DNA of 64,000 nt from Pararhizobium sp. YC-54 (GTDB lineage Bacteria > Pseudomonadota > Alphaproteobacteria > Rhizobiales > Rhizobiaceae), in assembly GCF_025847205.1 (NCBI RefSeq), contig NZ_JAOYTH010000013.1, forward strand, positions 62,001-126,000. The letters run 5' to 3'. Both the position numbers and the translations under genes were made by a program. The notes beneath the pieces are model-generated. The model was not told where the DNA came from, did no database searches, and saw nothing but the letters and a program-made list of their open reading frames with translations. How positions within the stretch are numbered: position 1 is the stretch's first letter; each line of letters starts with the position of its first letter. Positions 16,738 to 25,721 of the stretch are shown piece by piece.

Positions 16738-17769
16738 ATGAGCGAAGCAACCGTCAACCTGGAACTGCCCTATATCCTGCCGTCGCAGGCGCAAAAGCAC
16801 GTCACCCACAATGAAGCCCTGCAGCGCCTCGATGCACTGACGCAATTGACGATCACCGCTTCGCTCTCGACCCCGCCGTCCGACCCACAGGAAGGAACGT
16901 GTTTCAATGTCACGGCGTCACCAACCGGAGCATGGGCCGGAAAGAGCGGCAAGCTCGCCTTCCGCCAGGATGGCGACTGGATCTTCATCACCCCGAAGGA
17001 CGGCTGGCGCGGCTGGTTCACGGCCGAAGACAAGCTCAAGATCCACGACGGCACGAACTGGGCCGTCTTCGACGCCATCGGCACGCCGGCGTTTCTCGGC
17101 ATCAACACCACCGCCGACAGCACCAACCGGCTCGCTGTCGCAGCGGCCGCCACACTTTTGACCCATGACGGCAGTGGGCATCAGATCAAGGTCAACAAGG
17201 CAGCGGCAGGTGATACGGCAAGCCTGCTGTTCCAGACAGGCTGGTCCGGCCGCGCCGAAATGGGTTTGACCGGCTCGAACGAATTTGCCGTGAAGGTCAG
17301 CGCCAACGGCTCCACCTGGACCTCGGCATTGAGCATCACCGCACAGGGCCAGATCCGCATGCCACAGCGACCATTGGTGCGCGCCACGCGCGGCGGCGGC
17401 GTGCTGACGCCAACGTCGGGTTCTCAGACCGGATTTTCCACCCTGAGCGTCAATCAGGGCGGCTTCACGCTGGGCGCCGCGGTTGCCGGCGGCGGTAGCC
17501 GGCTGATCGTACCGGTCGCGGGCCCCTATCTCATCTGCCTTGGTGTCGAGGCCAATCCAGCCGGTGCCTTTTCGGTCACCGTGAAAGTCAATGGCACCAC
17601 AGTCGTTGCCAGCGTCAACGACAACGACGCAGCCTCCGCATCCTATGGCAATTGTGCCATCGGCATGGCGATCCTCAACGCCAACGACTGGCTGGTGCTG
17701 GAACATACCGGAACCACACCGCTCGATTTCGCCTATGACAAGACGGAATTGACCGTGGTGATGCTGTAG
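16738..17769 (+). CDS. DUF2793 domain protein (phage-tail/GTA-like), orphan
   Basis: 343 aa. The start is the ATG at 16738, preceded by AAAGGAGA. The N-terminal 110 or so residues are the DUF2793 domain (LPYILPSQAQKHVTHNEAL at 9-27, and the tryptophan-rich GWRGWFTAEDKLKIHDGTNW). A low-complexity Ala/Thr/Gly middle follows. The C-terminal 125 or so residues, all beta-prone (from GVLTPTSGSQTGF to the last residue), resemble a C1q/TNF-like jelly roll of the kind found at phage fibre tips. DUF2793 occurs in tail regions of alphaproteobacterial phages and gene-transfer agents. No other phage gene is nearby, so this is a stand-alone copy, either a remnant or domesticated. It runs into the convergent RND gene 8 bp after its stop. 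Confidence 0.75.
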   Translation: MSEATVNLELPYILPSQAQKHVTHNEALQRLDALTQLTITASLSTPPSDPQEGTCFNVTASPTGAWAGKSGKLAFRQDGDWIFITPKDGWRGWFTAEDKLKIHDGTNWAVFDAIGTPAFLGINTTADSTNRLAVAAAATLLTHDGSGHQIKVNKAAAGDTASLLFQTGWSGRAEMGLTGSNEFAVKVSANGSTWTSALSITAQGQIRMPQRPLVRATRGGGVLTPTSGSQTGFSTLSVNQGGFTLGAAVAGGGSRLIVPVAGPYLICLGVEANPAGAFSVTVKVNGTTVVASVNDNDAASASYGNCAIGMAILNANDWLVLEHTGTTPLDFAYDKTELTVVML

Positions 17770-17777
17770 GGGCGCAG

Positions 17778-20700
17778 TCAGACCGGCACAGCATCTTCCG
17801 CGGACGCGATCTCCGACCCATCGAGCGTCACCTCCTCGGTTCTTTCCGGCGGCTTGATGCGGAACCAGGCAAGGTAGAGTGCGGGCAGGAACAGCAGCGT
17901 CAGGACGGTGCCGACAATGATGCCGCCCATCATCGCATAGGCCATCGGTCCCCAGAAAATTTCCCGGGCGATCGGGATCAATGCCAGGCTGGCGGCGGCG
18001 GCCGTCAGCATGATCGGCCGCATCCGGTGTTCCGTCGCCTCCTGAACCGCCTGCCATGGCGGCACGCCCTCGGTGCGCAGTTGTTCGATCTGCACCACCA
18101 GGATCACGGAATTTCGAATCAGGATGCCGATCAGCGCCAAAATGCCGAGAATGGCGACGAAGCCCATCGGCGAATTGCTTGACAAGAGTGCCGCCACCAC
18201 CCCGATCAGCGCCAGCGGCGCCACCGCGAAGACGAGGAACAGCCGCGAAAAACTCTGCAGCTGGATCATCAGGATCGTCGCCATCACAAACAGCATCAAC
18301 GGCACGACGGCGGCAATCGGCGCCTGGCTCTTGGCGCTTTCCTCGACGCTGCCGCCCACCTCGATCTTGTATCCGGGCGGCAATTTTTTCGCATAGGCCG
18401 CCACCTCCTGCGACAGCTGGTCAACGATGGTCGCCGGCTGTGTCGCGTCGCGAATACCGGCCTTGACGGTGAGCGTCGGCAAGCGCGACCGGCGCCAGAC
18501 GACGGGTTGCTCTATCTCGTAGCGGAAGCTTGCGACTGCGGCGAGCGGCACGGAATTGCCGCTGGTGCCCGGCAGCTGCAAGTCGCGCAGCGTCTCGATC
18601 GACTGGCGCTCGGAAACCTTGGCGCGGGCAACGACGTTGATCAGGTAGATATCGTCGCGAACCTGGGTCACGGTCGTTCCGCCGACGATGCCGTTGAGAG
18701 CGGACGCGATGTCCTGCGAGGTGACGCCGAGCTGGCGGGCCTTGTCCTGAAGGACATCCACCTTGATGACGCGGGCGGGTTCGTTCCAGTCGTAGACGAC
18801 GTCGCCAAGCAACGGGTTGCGGCCGAGAACGCTGCCGAGTTCGAGCGCATGCTCGCGAACCTTGCCGATATCCGGGCCGCTGACCCTGTACTGCACGGGA
18901 CGGCCGACCGGCGGACCGATATCGAGCAGCTTCACATAGGCATCGGTGCCGACGAACGTTTCCTTCAGGTATTTCTGCAGATCGGCTCGCAGCTTGTCGC
19001 GCACGTCAAGGCTTTTGGTAACGATGATCGTCTGGCCGAACGACGTATCCGGAGGCTGAACATCGAAGGACAGGACGAACCGCACGGCGCCCTCTCCGAC
19101 ATAGGTGGACCAGCGCTCGACATCGGGATTGCCGACGAGCTTGTCCTGCTCGAACTTCGCCATCTGCGCGTTCGTTTCGGTAATTGAAGCATTCTGCGGC
19201 AACGACCAGTCGACGATCAGTTCGAGACGGTCCGACGACGGGAAGAACTGCTGCTGAACCCGGCTCATGCCAAACAGCGACAGGCAGAAGACCGCCACCG
19301 TCAAGGCGATCGTCGTCCATTTCCAGCGCATGCACCAGCCAAGAAGGCGGGAGAACAGCCCTGCAACCCGGCCTTTTTTCTCGTGATGCTGCTTCATGGT
19401 TTTCGGCAGGATGGTAACGCCGAGCAGCGGCGCAAACACCACCGCGACGATCCAGGAAACCACCAGCGAAACGGCAATGACGACGAACAGTGTGAAGGTG
19501 AATTCGCCGGCGGCGCTGTTGTTGAGGCCGACGGGAATGAAGCTGGCTACGGTGACCAGCGTGCCTGTCAGCATCGGAAACGCCGTGGACGTATAGACAT
19601 AGGTCGCCGCCTTGCGCAGGGAATCGCCGACCTCCAGCCGCGCCACCATCATTTCCACCGCGATCATTGCATCATCGACGAGAAGCCCCAGCGCGATGAT
19701 CAGCGCCCCGAGCGAAATCCGCTGCAGCGAAATGTCGAAATAGGACATGACGACGAAGGTGATGGCCAGTGTCAGCGGGATCGACAGGGCAACGACAAGC
19801 CCCGCCCGGACGCCGAGGCTGACGAAGCTGACGAGAAGGACGATGACGACGGCCTCCGCCAGGCCGCGGGTGAAGCCTGATACGGCTTCCTCGACGATCA
19901 GCGGCTGATCGGAGACCAGATGGACGCCGACGCCGACCGGCAGTTCCGCCGCGACCTGGCTGATCTTCTCCTCGACATGATCGCCGAATTCCAGAAGATT
20001 GGCGCCCTGCTTCATGCCGATGGCAAGGCCGATCGCCGCCTGGCCGTTGAACCGGAACAGCGACGCCGGCGGATCGGTATAACCGCGCGTGATGGTGGCG
20101 ATATCGGTGAGGCGGAAGAAGCGGTCGTTGACCTGCAGATTGACGGCCCGCAGGCTGTCTTCCGACGAGAACTGGCCGTTGACGCGAACGCTGACCCGTT
20201 CTCCCTTTGCCTGCACGACGCCGGAAGGCTCAATCGCATTCTGTGCCTGCAGGGTGGCAACCACCTCGTTCTGGTTGATTCCAAGAGCGGCCAGTTGCCG
20301 TGTCGAGAACTCGAGATAGATCACCTCGTCCTGCGCGCCGACGATATCGACCTTGCCGATATTCGGAACCGTCAGAATTTCCCGGCGCGCGGTCTCGACA
20401 TAATCGCGCAATTGCCTCTGGGTCAGCCCGTCGGCGGTAAACGCGTAGATATTGCCGAACACGTCGCCGAAGCGGTCGTTGAAAGCCGGCCCGACGACGC
20501 CGGACGGAAACTGGCCGCGAATATCGCCGATCATGTTGCGCACGGTCACCCAGATCGAGGCGACATCCCTCGCCTTCGTCGTGTCCTTGAGATTGACGAA
20601 GACCAGTGTCTGACCGGGCGTTGTGATACTGCGCGTGTAATCAAGCGATTCCAGCTCCTCGAGCTTGCGCTCGATGCGTTCAGTGACTTGCCGCGTGGTT

Positions 20701-20882
20701 TCCTCGACCGAGGCGCCCGGCCATTGCGCCGAGATCGTCATGGTCTTGATGGTAAAGGACGGATCCTCCTCTCGGCCGAGGCTCAGATAGGAGAAGAAAC
20801 CAAGCAGGGCGAAGACGATCATGAAATACCAGACCATCGATGCGTGATCGAGCGCCCAGTCTGAAAGATTGAATTTCCTCAT
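17778..20882 (-). CDS. RND-family efflux transporter, inner-membrane permease
   Basis: Proton-driven resistance-nodulation-division pump of 1034 aa, full length. N-terminal TM1 begins MRKFNLSDWALDHASMVWYF. The large periplasmic porter loops and TM2-6 follow. The proton-relay Asp pair is in TM4 (GLLVDDAMIAVEMMV, about 400), and the second half repeats the architecture with a C-terminal TM bundle (ILALIGILIRNSVILV). The motif pattern is HAE-1/multidrug-like rather than heavy-metal type, but the substrate cannot be read. The start overlaps the adaptor gene by 4 bp (ATGA). No outer-membrane channel gene is adjacent, so it must use one encoded elsewhere. Confidence 0.93.
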   Translation of the reverse strand: MRKFNLSDWALDHASMVWYFMIVFALLGFFSYLSLGREEDPSFTIKTMTISAQWPGASVEETTRQVTERIERKLEELESLDYTRSITTPGQTLVFVNLKDTTKARDVASIWVTVRNMIGDIRGQFPSGVVGPAFNDRFGDVFGNIYAFTADGLTQRQLRDYVETARREILTVPNIGKVDIVGAQDEVIYLEFSTRQLAALGINQNEVVATLQAQNAIEPSGVVQAKGERVSVRVNGQFSSEDSLRAVNLQVNDRFFRLTDIATITRGYTDPPASLFRFNGQAAIGLAIGMKQGANLLEFGDHVEEKISQVAAELPVGVGVHLVSDQPLIVEEAVSGFTRGLAEAVVIVLLVSFVSLGVRAGLVVALSIPLTLAITFVVMSYFDISLQRISLGALIIALGLLVDDAMIAVEMMVARLEVGDSLRKAATYVYTSTAFPMLTGTLVTVASFIPVGLNNSAAGEFTFTLFVVIAVSLVVSWIVAVVFAPLLGVTILPKTMKQHHEKKGRVAGLFSRLLGWCMRWKWTTIALTVAVFCLSLFGMSRVQQQFFPSSDRLELIVDWSLPQNASITETNAQMAKFEQDKLVGNPDVERWSTYVGEGAVRFVLSFDVQPPDTSFGQTIIVTKSLDVRDKLRADLQKYLKETFVGTDAYVKLLDIGPPVGRPVQYRVSGPDIGKVREHALELGSVLGRNPLLGDVVYDWNEPARVIKVDVLQDKARQLGVTSQDIASALNGIVGGTTVTQVRDDIYLINVVARAKVSERQSIETLRDLQLPGTSGNSVPLAAVASFRYEIEQPVVWRRSRLPTLTVKAGIRDATQPATIVDQLSQEVAAYAKKLPPGYKIEVGGSVEESAKSQAPIAAVVPLMLFVMATILMIQLQSFSRLFLVFAVAPLALIGVVAALLSSNSPMGFVAILGILALIGILIRNSVILVVQIEQLRTEGVPPWQAVQEATEHRMRPIMLTAAAASLALIPIAREIFWGPMAYAMMGGIIVGTVLTLLFLPALYLAWFRIKPPERTEEVTLDGSEIASAEDAVPV

Positions 20883-21958
20883 GAGCCTGCCCCGTCTTCA
20901 ACTTTGACTGCCTGACCTTCCTCAAGGCTGTGCACGCCGGCCGTCACCACGCGGATACCGGCCTCGATGCCGGAGGTGATGACGGTCCCGTTGCCCGCTT
21001 GCGGTCCGGTGACCACTTCGCGGGCCTTGACCGTTCCGCCGCCTTCATCGACCACCCAGACATAGGATTTGCCATCGCGCAGAAAAACGGCCGTTGCCGG
21101 CAGCAGCACCTGTTCGACGACGGCCTCCTCGAGCGAGGCGGTGATCGTGGTTCCCAGCCGGAAGCTGGCCGGGGGATTTTTAAGCGCGATCTTGACGCGG
21201 CGCGTTCGTGTTGCCGGATCCGCCGCCGGTGCGACCTCGCGGACCTTGCCGGCGACCATCTTGGCGGGGTCGATCTGCAGGGAAACCGAAAATGGGGTAC
21301 CCACGGGGAAAAGCGCATTGCCGTCCGGGACGTCAACCACGGCGTCCCGGGCTTCCGGCCGGGCAACGGTGACAACGGTAGCGCCCGCCGCGACGACCTG
21401 GCCCACCTCCGCTCCCGTCTGGGTGACCACGCCGTCAAATGCGGCTTTGACCTGGGTGTAGGAAAGCTGCTCCTCGGCCTTCGACAGGGCCGAGCGCGAC
21501 TGGATGACCGACGCCTCGGCCGCCGCACTCGCCTGCTCCGTACTTTCCACCGTGGCCTGTGTTTCGGTGCCGACCTTGAACAACGCCCGGGTGCGCCGCT
21601 CGACCGAAACGGCATTGGCAAGCGTCGCCTCCGCGTTGGCCAGATCGGCCCGTGCCGATCCGACGGCAAGCTCAAGCGCTGTCGGATCGAGAGCCGCCAA
21701 TAGCTGGCCCCGGGTCACCGTGTCGCCGATATCGACGTCCCGGGCAACCAGCAGGCCTGTCACGCGAGGCCCAAAGATAGTCTGGACCTTCGGCTGTACG
21801 GTGCCGGCAAAGCTCGGAACGGGCCGGCGCTGCGGAACGACGATTTGCGACAGCACGGGGCGGATCAGCGGTTCGCCCTTCTCTTCGTCTTTCTGGCATC
21901 CCGCAAGGATCAAAAGCATGATGGGCGCGAAGAGCAGTCCCAGCGATATCCGGTTCAT
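20879..21958 (-). CDS. RND efflux periplasmic adaptor (HlyD-type lipoprotein), proximal copy
   Basis: Membrane-fusion protein of 359 aa. A lipoprotein signal peptide with a clear lipobox, LAGC (Cys at about 21), anchors it to the inner membrane. The lipoyl/barrel-sandwich halves (VTGLLVARDVDIGDTVTRGQ at about 70; AAFDGVVTQTGAEVGQVV at about 170) flank an alpha-helical hairpin rich in Ala/Glu (about 95-160). The beta-barrel and membrane-proximal domains follow. It would link the RND trimer to an outer-membrane channel. It overlaps the other adaptor by 4 bp upstream and the pump by 4 bp downstream, so all three are co-translated. Confidence 0.92.
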   Translation of the reverse strand: MNRISLGLLFAPIMLLILAGCQKDEEKGEPLIRPVLSQIVVPQRRPVPSFAGTVQPKVQTIFGPRVTGLLVARDVDIGDTVTRGQLLAALDPTALELAVGSARADLANAEATLANAVSVERRTRALFKVGTETQATVESTEQASAAAEASVIQSRSALSKAEEQLSYTQVKAAFDGVVTQTGAEVGQVVAAGATVVTVARPEARDAVVDVPDGNALFPVGTPFSVSLQIDPAKMVAGKVREVAPAADPATRTRRVKIALKNPPASFRLGTTITASLEEAVVEQVLLPATAVFLRDGKSYVWVVDEGGGTVKAREVVTGPQAGNGTVITSGIEAGIRVVTAGVHSLEEGQAVKVEDGAGS

Positions 21959-23088
21959 TTCGCCTGCTCCTTGATGACATCGACCGCCTGGCCAGGACGC
22001 AGCATCTTTCCCCCCTCGACGACCACGGCTTCGCCCTTGGCAATCCCTTCGGAAATCAGCACGCGGCCTATCTCGTAGGACGCCACCGTCACCGGCTTGC
22101 GGCTGACCGTGCCGTCCTTGCCATCGACCACCCAGACGGCCGGTTTTCCGTCCAGCGCAGAAAGCGAGGTCCAGGGCAGGATGATCAGCTTTGCCGGCTT
22201 GGAACTGGCAAATCCGGTTACCGGTGCGCCAAGCGTCATGCGATCGGGCGTCGTGTCCATGGCGATCTTGACGCGCACGGTTCCCGTAGCGGTATCGATC
22301 GTCGGTGAAATTTCGCTGATCGTTCCTTCTGTTTCGACCGAGGGATCACTGATCAGCGCCAGTTTGATTTTCGACTCAGCCGGCTTTTCGAAAAGCAGCG
22401 ATTCGTAAACATCGAAGATCGCGTCGCGCGGGCCGTCGCGCGCGACGGCGTACATGGTTTGCGCGGCCTGAACCACCTGGCCGGTCTCGGCGTTGCGCGC
22501 GGTGATGATGCCGTCGGCGTCGGCGCGCAGTTGCGTATAGGACAACGCATCGCGGGACGTGCCGAGCAGCGCTTTCGACGAAGCGAGCGATCCCTGGGCT
22601 GTCTGAAGAGCCGTCTGTGCCTGATCGAAAGTTTCCTGTGTGGTGGAATTCTTCGCCAGCAGAGACTTCTGCCGCTCGAAGGAGGCAGAAGCCTGCCGAA
22701 CCTGAGCCTCTGCTGCCCGCACCGCCGCCTCGGCAGATTCGACATCGGCTTTCTGCTCGCTTGGATCGATACGCGCCAGAACCTCGCCGGCCGTCACATG
22801 CGATCCGACGTCCGCGAGCCATTCGGTTATCTGGCCGCTGACGCGAAACGAAAGATTGGTCTGGACATGGGCGGCAACCTCGCCGGTCAGCATCACGCTC
22901 TGCCGGTGATCGACGAACTCCGCGCTCTGCACCCGCACCGCCGTTTTGGCCGTCTCCGGTGGTTTGGTTTCGCCCTCGCAGGACGCCAGGGCCAAGGCCG
23001 CGAACGATGCAATGCACCATCCGGAAAGACGGAGTTTTCGTTTTTCGCTCATCTGCGCCCGCTCATCCCGACACTCAAGCCGAACCAT
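21955..23088 (-). CDS. RND efflux periplasmic adaptor (HlyD-type lipoprotein), distal copy
   Basis: Second membrane-fusion protein, 377 aa from the ATG at 23088, which has GAGGGG 9 bp upstream. An ATG at 23052 (MSEKRKLRLSG) would give a more typical lipoprotein signal and cannot be excluded. The lipobox is LASC. The lipoyl halves show ITEWLADVGSHVTAGEVLARIDP and LRADADGIITARNAETGQVVQAAQT around a coiled-coil hairpin (QVRQASASFERQKSLL and following). It is related to, but clearly diverged from, the next gene, so this is an old duplication or a hetero-adaptor pair. First gene of the three-gene pump operon. Confidence 0.9.
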   Translation of the reverse strand: MVRLECRDERAQMSEKRKLRLSGWCIASFAALALASCEGETKPPETAKTAVRVQSAEFVDHRQSVMLTGEVAAHVQTNLSFRVSGQITEWLADVGSHVTAGEVLARIDPSEQKADVESAEAAVRAAEAQVRQASASFERQKSLLAKNSTTQETFDQAQTALQTAQGSLASSKALLGTSRDALSYTQLRADADGIITARNAETGQVVQAAQTMYAVARDGPRDAIFDVYESLLFEKPAESKIKLALISDPSVETEGTISEISPTIDTATGTVRVKIAMDTTPDRMTLGAPVTGFASSKPAKLIILPWTSLSALDGKPAVWVVDGKDGTVSRKPVTVASYEIGRVLISEGIAKGEAVVVEGGKMLRPGQAVDVIKEQAK

Positions 23089-23301
23089 TTATTGTGGCCC
23101 CTCAATATACACGACCCGCACCAATGACAAGCCGATAGGGCCGGCTGAAAGCACTCCTCGCGAGGAGGAAGCCGAACATGCCGTCCCCGCGTTGACGGTC
23201 ATACTGCAGAAGCTAAGCGGATTTTTTGGACAGGCATAGCGAAAACCGCCGGTTGAGCGGCGCAGGCCCCGGAGGAACCCGGAGTGCTGGAAAACGCGGT
23301 T
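23089..23301. promoter_or_regulatory. Upstream region of the RND pump operon
   Basis: 213 bp between the adaptor start and the stop of the receiver gene (both minus strand). It contains a perfect 14-bp palindrome, CTCCTCG-CGAGGAG, at 23154-23167, about 66 bp before the first adaptor start. It could be a repressor site for the pump; no regulator gene of the TetR or MarR type sits beside it. Confidence 0.4.
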
Positions 23302-23712
23302 CTAAGGCCGCCCGGCCGCGGCGAGAAGGCCTGATATCGAGATTTCGTCGAAAGGCTTGGTGATGCGGGATATCTCCCGCAACGGGACGGGAAAGATGAG
23401 GTCATCGCCATAACCGCTGACAAAACCAAAGGCCATGCCGCGTTCGATCAGGATGCCGGCGAAGTCAAAGCTCGTGTGCGAACCCAGATTGACGTCGAGA
23501 AGGGCAAAGTCGAAGGACTGCTGTTCAATCAGGAACTCAGCTTCCGCGACGCTGCAGGCAATCTCGACATGTTCGATACCAAGAGACCTTAAGATATCTT
23601 CGGCTTCCATCGCGATGATCAAATTGTCTTCCAGCACCAGCACGCGCTTGATCGACACTGGAATTTCCGTAAGCGCCACCGATAAGGATCCTGTCTGCAA
23701 ATCATCCTGCAC
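23302..23712 (-). CDS. Stand-alone response-regulator receiver protein
   Basis: Single receiver domain with no output domain, 136 aa from a GTG at 23712. A GTG at 23679, with AGGA upstream, would give 125 aa; the start is uncertain. Receiver residues: acidic pair in VLVLEDNLIIAMEAEDIL, phospho-acceptor Asp in FALLDVNLGSHTSF, Ser/Thr in FVSGYGDD, and Lys in ITKPFDE. This is the short form common next to rhizobial HWE/HisKA_2 kinases, where it acts as a phosphate shuttle or sink. No kinase is adjacent in this window. It lies between a Crp-type regulator and the RND operon. Confidence 0.85.
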   Translation of the reverse strand: MQDDLQTGSLSVALTEIPVSIKRVLVLEDNLIIAMEAEDILRSLGIEHVEIACSVAEAEFLIEQQSFDFALLDVNLGSHTSFDFAGILIERGMAFGFVSGYGDDLIFPVPLREISRITKPFDEISISGLLAAAGRP

Positions 23713-23807
23713 TGTTGAAGTGCGGGAACCGACAAGTATGACAAGAACGCGGTAGTGACATTTAAATAAGACATGTCCCGGCGCAATATTGACGGGCCGC
23801 TGGCGCT

Positions 23808-24563
23808 TCAGATGAACGGACGGAGCTTTTCGTGATATCCCTCCCAGCCCGATATTTTCATCAGCCCTTCATCATCCAGAATATCGCAGCCGCGATCGGC
23901 CCAGCGGATCAGCTTGCGTTCACCGAGTTTTTTCAACGTCTTGTTGGTGTGGACAATGGAAAGCCCGAGCGTATCGGCCACATGCTGCTGGGTGATCGGA
24001 AGGGAGACACGTTCGCCTTTGAACAAACTGCTTGCCTTGGCGCGCTGAAACAGGAAAGCCAGCAGATACGCCGCCCGCTCAAGCGCCGACCGGCGCCCGA
24101 TACTCAGGAGGTTTTCATCGAGAATGCGCTCCTCCTGCGCGGCAATCCAGGTCAGATCATAGGCAAGGTCGGGGTAGTTCCGGTAAAGCGTACCGAGCTT
24201 GTCGCGTTCGAAAACGCACAGGGTCACCGGTGAAAGCGCTTCGATCGAATGCTGCATCTCGCCCATGAGGCTGCCCTGCAAACCGATCAGATCCCCCGGC
24301 ATCATGTAATTGAGGATTTGCCGGCGGCCGTCATCGAGCGTCTTGTAGCGAAAGCCCCAGCCCGAGAGTACCGTGAACAGATGGGCGCTGTGCGATCCCT
24401 CAACCAGAATCGTGGTTCCCGCATCGACTGCCAGTTCGCCGGTCTTGAAGTTTGAAACGAACTCCAGTTCATCCGGCTTGAACTCGCGGAAATGCGGCAG
24501 CGCCCGCAAAGGACATTGCTCGCACGGCGTCTGTCGGTTGTTCCGGGTCTTCGGCGCGGCCAT
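23808..24563 (-). CDS. Crp/Fnr family transcriptional regulator
   Basis: 251 aa from the ATG at 24563, which has AAAGGAA as ribosome site; the open frame extends to 24659 without support. Near the N-terminus only two cysteines are present (CEQCPLRALPHF), fewer than an FNR-type iron-sulfur cluster needs, so it is unlikely to be a classical oxygen-sensing FNR. The cyclic-nucleotide-binding-like barrel is at about 30-145 (ILVEGSHSAHLFTVLSGWGF and GDLIGLQGSLMGE). The C-terminal Crp helix-turn-helix is at about 180-230 (PITQQHVADTLGLSIVHTNK). Divergent from the SDR gene. Effector and targets are not known. Confidence 0.87.
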   Translation of the reverse strand: MAAPKTRNNRQTPCEQCPLRALPHFREFKPDELEFVSNFKTGELAVDAGTTILVEGSHSAHLFTVLSGWGFRYKTLDDGRRQILNYMMPGDLIGLQGSLMGEMQHSIEALSPVTLCVFERDKLGTLYRNYPDLAYDLTWIAAQEERILDENLLSIGRRSALERAAYLLAFLFQRAKASSLFKGERVSLPITQQHVADTLGLSIVHTNKTLKKLGERKLIRWADRGCDILDDEGLMKISGWEGYHEKLRPFI

Positions 24564-24726
24564 CGGGTTCCTTTGCGGCGATGTCTGGACGAGAAAGCAG
24601 GACTTTGAATTCTCTTGAAAATTAGTACCGGATGTTCTTTCGGCAAGGGGACGGCCCACGGCAATGGTGGACTTCTCTATCCGGCCCGCCTAGTTTTCCG
24701 TCTCAGATCATGTCCCCGAAAATGAG

Positions 24727-25602
24727 ATGGAAGCGATGAATCACCCAGCCTTTGCCAGCAACCATGTCGCCGTCGTGACCGGAGCTGCATCCGGTATCGG
24801 TCTTGCCGCCGCCCGGCGCTTTGCGGGCCTCGGCATGAATGTCGTTCTCGCCGATCTGCCGGGCGAGCGATTGGACAAGGCAGCTGAGGAAACAGCCGCC
24901 ATTTCCCCACATGGTCCCAGCAGCGTGATCGCAATCGCGGCTGACGTATCGAGCACCGATTCGCTAACGGCTCTGGAAGCTGGAGCAATCGCGCGGTTTG
25001 GCCGCGTGCATGTGTTGATGAACAATGCCGGTATCCAGCCCGGCAGCTCGATGTTCTCAGCGCAGGATGCGTGGGAAAAGGTCTTCGCCGTCAATCTCTG
25101 GGGCGTCATCAACGGCTCCCGCATCTTTGCGCCGGCGATGATCGCCCACGGTCAGACCGGGCTGATCATCAATACCGGCTCCAAGCAGGGCATCACCACA
25201 CCACCCGGCGATCCCGCCTACAATGTGACCAAGGCAGGCGTCAAAGCCTTTACCGAGGCCCTGCAGCACGAGCTGCGCAACACCCCCGGCTGCAACATCA
25301 CCGCGCATCTGCTGATCCCAGGCTTCGTCTATACAGGGCTGACCGCAAACGGCCGGACCGAAAAACCGGCGGCTGCCTGGACCTCTCAGGAAACCGTCGA
25401 TTTCATGATGCAGAGCCTTAAAGGCGGCGATTTCTACATCCTGTGCCCGGACAACGACGTCGCGCGTCCGACCGATGAAAAACGCATTCTCTGGGCAGCC
25501 GGCGATATCATCGAGAACCGCCCGCCCTTGTCACGCTGGCATCCCGACCACGCCGACGCATTCAAGGCGTTTTTGACGAAAGACCGGCCGAAGATCCGCT
25601 AA
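24727..25602 (+). CDS. Short-chain dehydrogenase/reductase (SDR)
   Basis: Classical SDR of 291 aa. The cofactor motif is TGAASGIGLAAA (about 19-30). The NNAG motif is in VLMNNAGIQPGS (about 100). The catalytic Ser lies in INTGSKQGITTPPG, and the Tyr-x3-Lys pair is in AYNVTKAG (about 162-166). The Asp after beta-2 (LADLPGERL) suggests NAD preference. The C-terminus is longer than usual (FYILCPDNDVARPTDEKRILWAAGD), a feature of a subgroup annotated only as SDR oxidoreductase. The start could also be the ATG at 24736, which has GGAAG close upstream. Divergent from the Crp-type regulator, which is a candidate controller. Substrate unknown. Confidence 0.88.
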   Translation: MEAMNHPAFASNHVAVVTGAASGIGLAAARRFAGLGMNVVLADLPGERLDKAAEETAAISPHGPSSVIAIAADVSSTDSLTALEAGAIARFGRVHVLMNNAGIQPGSSMFSAQDAWEKVFAVNLWGVINGSRIFAPAMIAHGQTGLIINTGSKQGITTPPGDPAYNVTKAGVKAFTEALQHELRNTPGCNITAHLLIPGFVYTGLTANGRTEKPAAAWTSQETVDFMMQSLKGGDFYILCPDNDVARPTDEKRILWAAGDIIENRPPLSRWHPDHADAFKAFLTKDRPKIR

Positions 25603-25721
25603 GCTTGCAGCAACCGGCACGATTTGAATGTCCATAAAGTGGACGATGTGTTCACGCCGCAGGACTGGCACAACACTTCGTTTGCTGCTTTTCTGCGGCC
25701 AGATTCAACAGGTTTCATGAC

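Noticed and set aside
23808..24563. Crp/Fnr protein as an oxygen-sensing FNR/FixK
   Set aside because: Only two N-terminal cysteines are present, too few for the known cluster, and no TTGAT-N4-ATCAA box was found in the adjacent gap.
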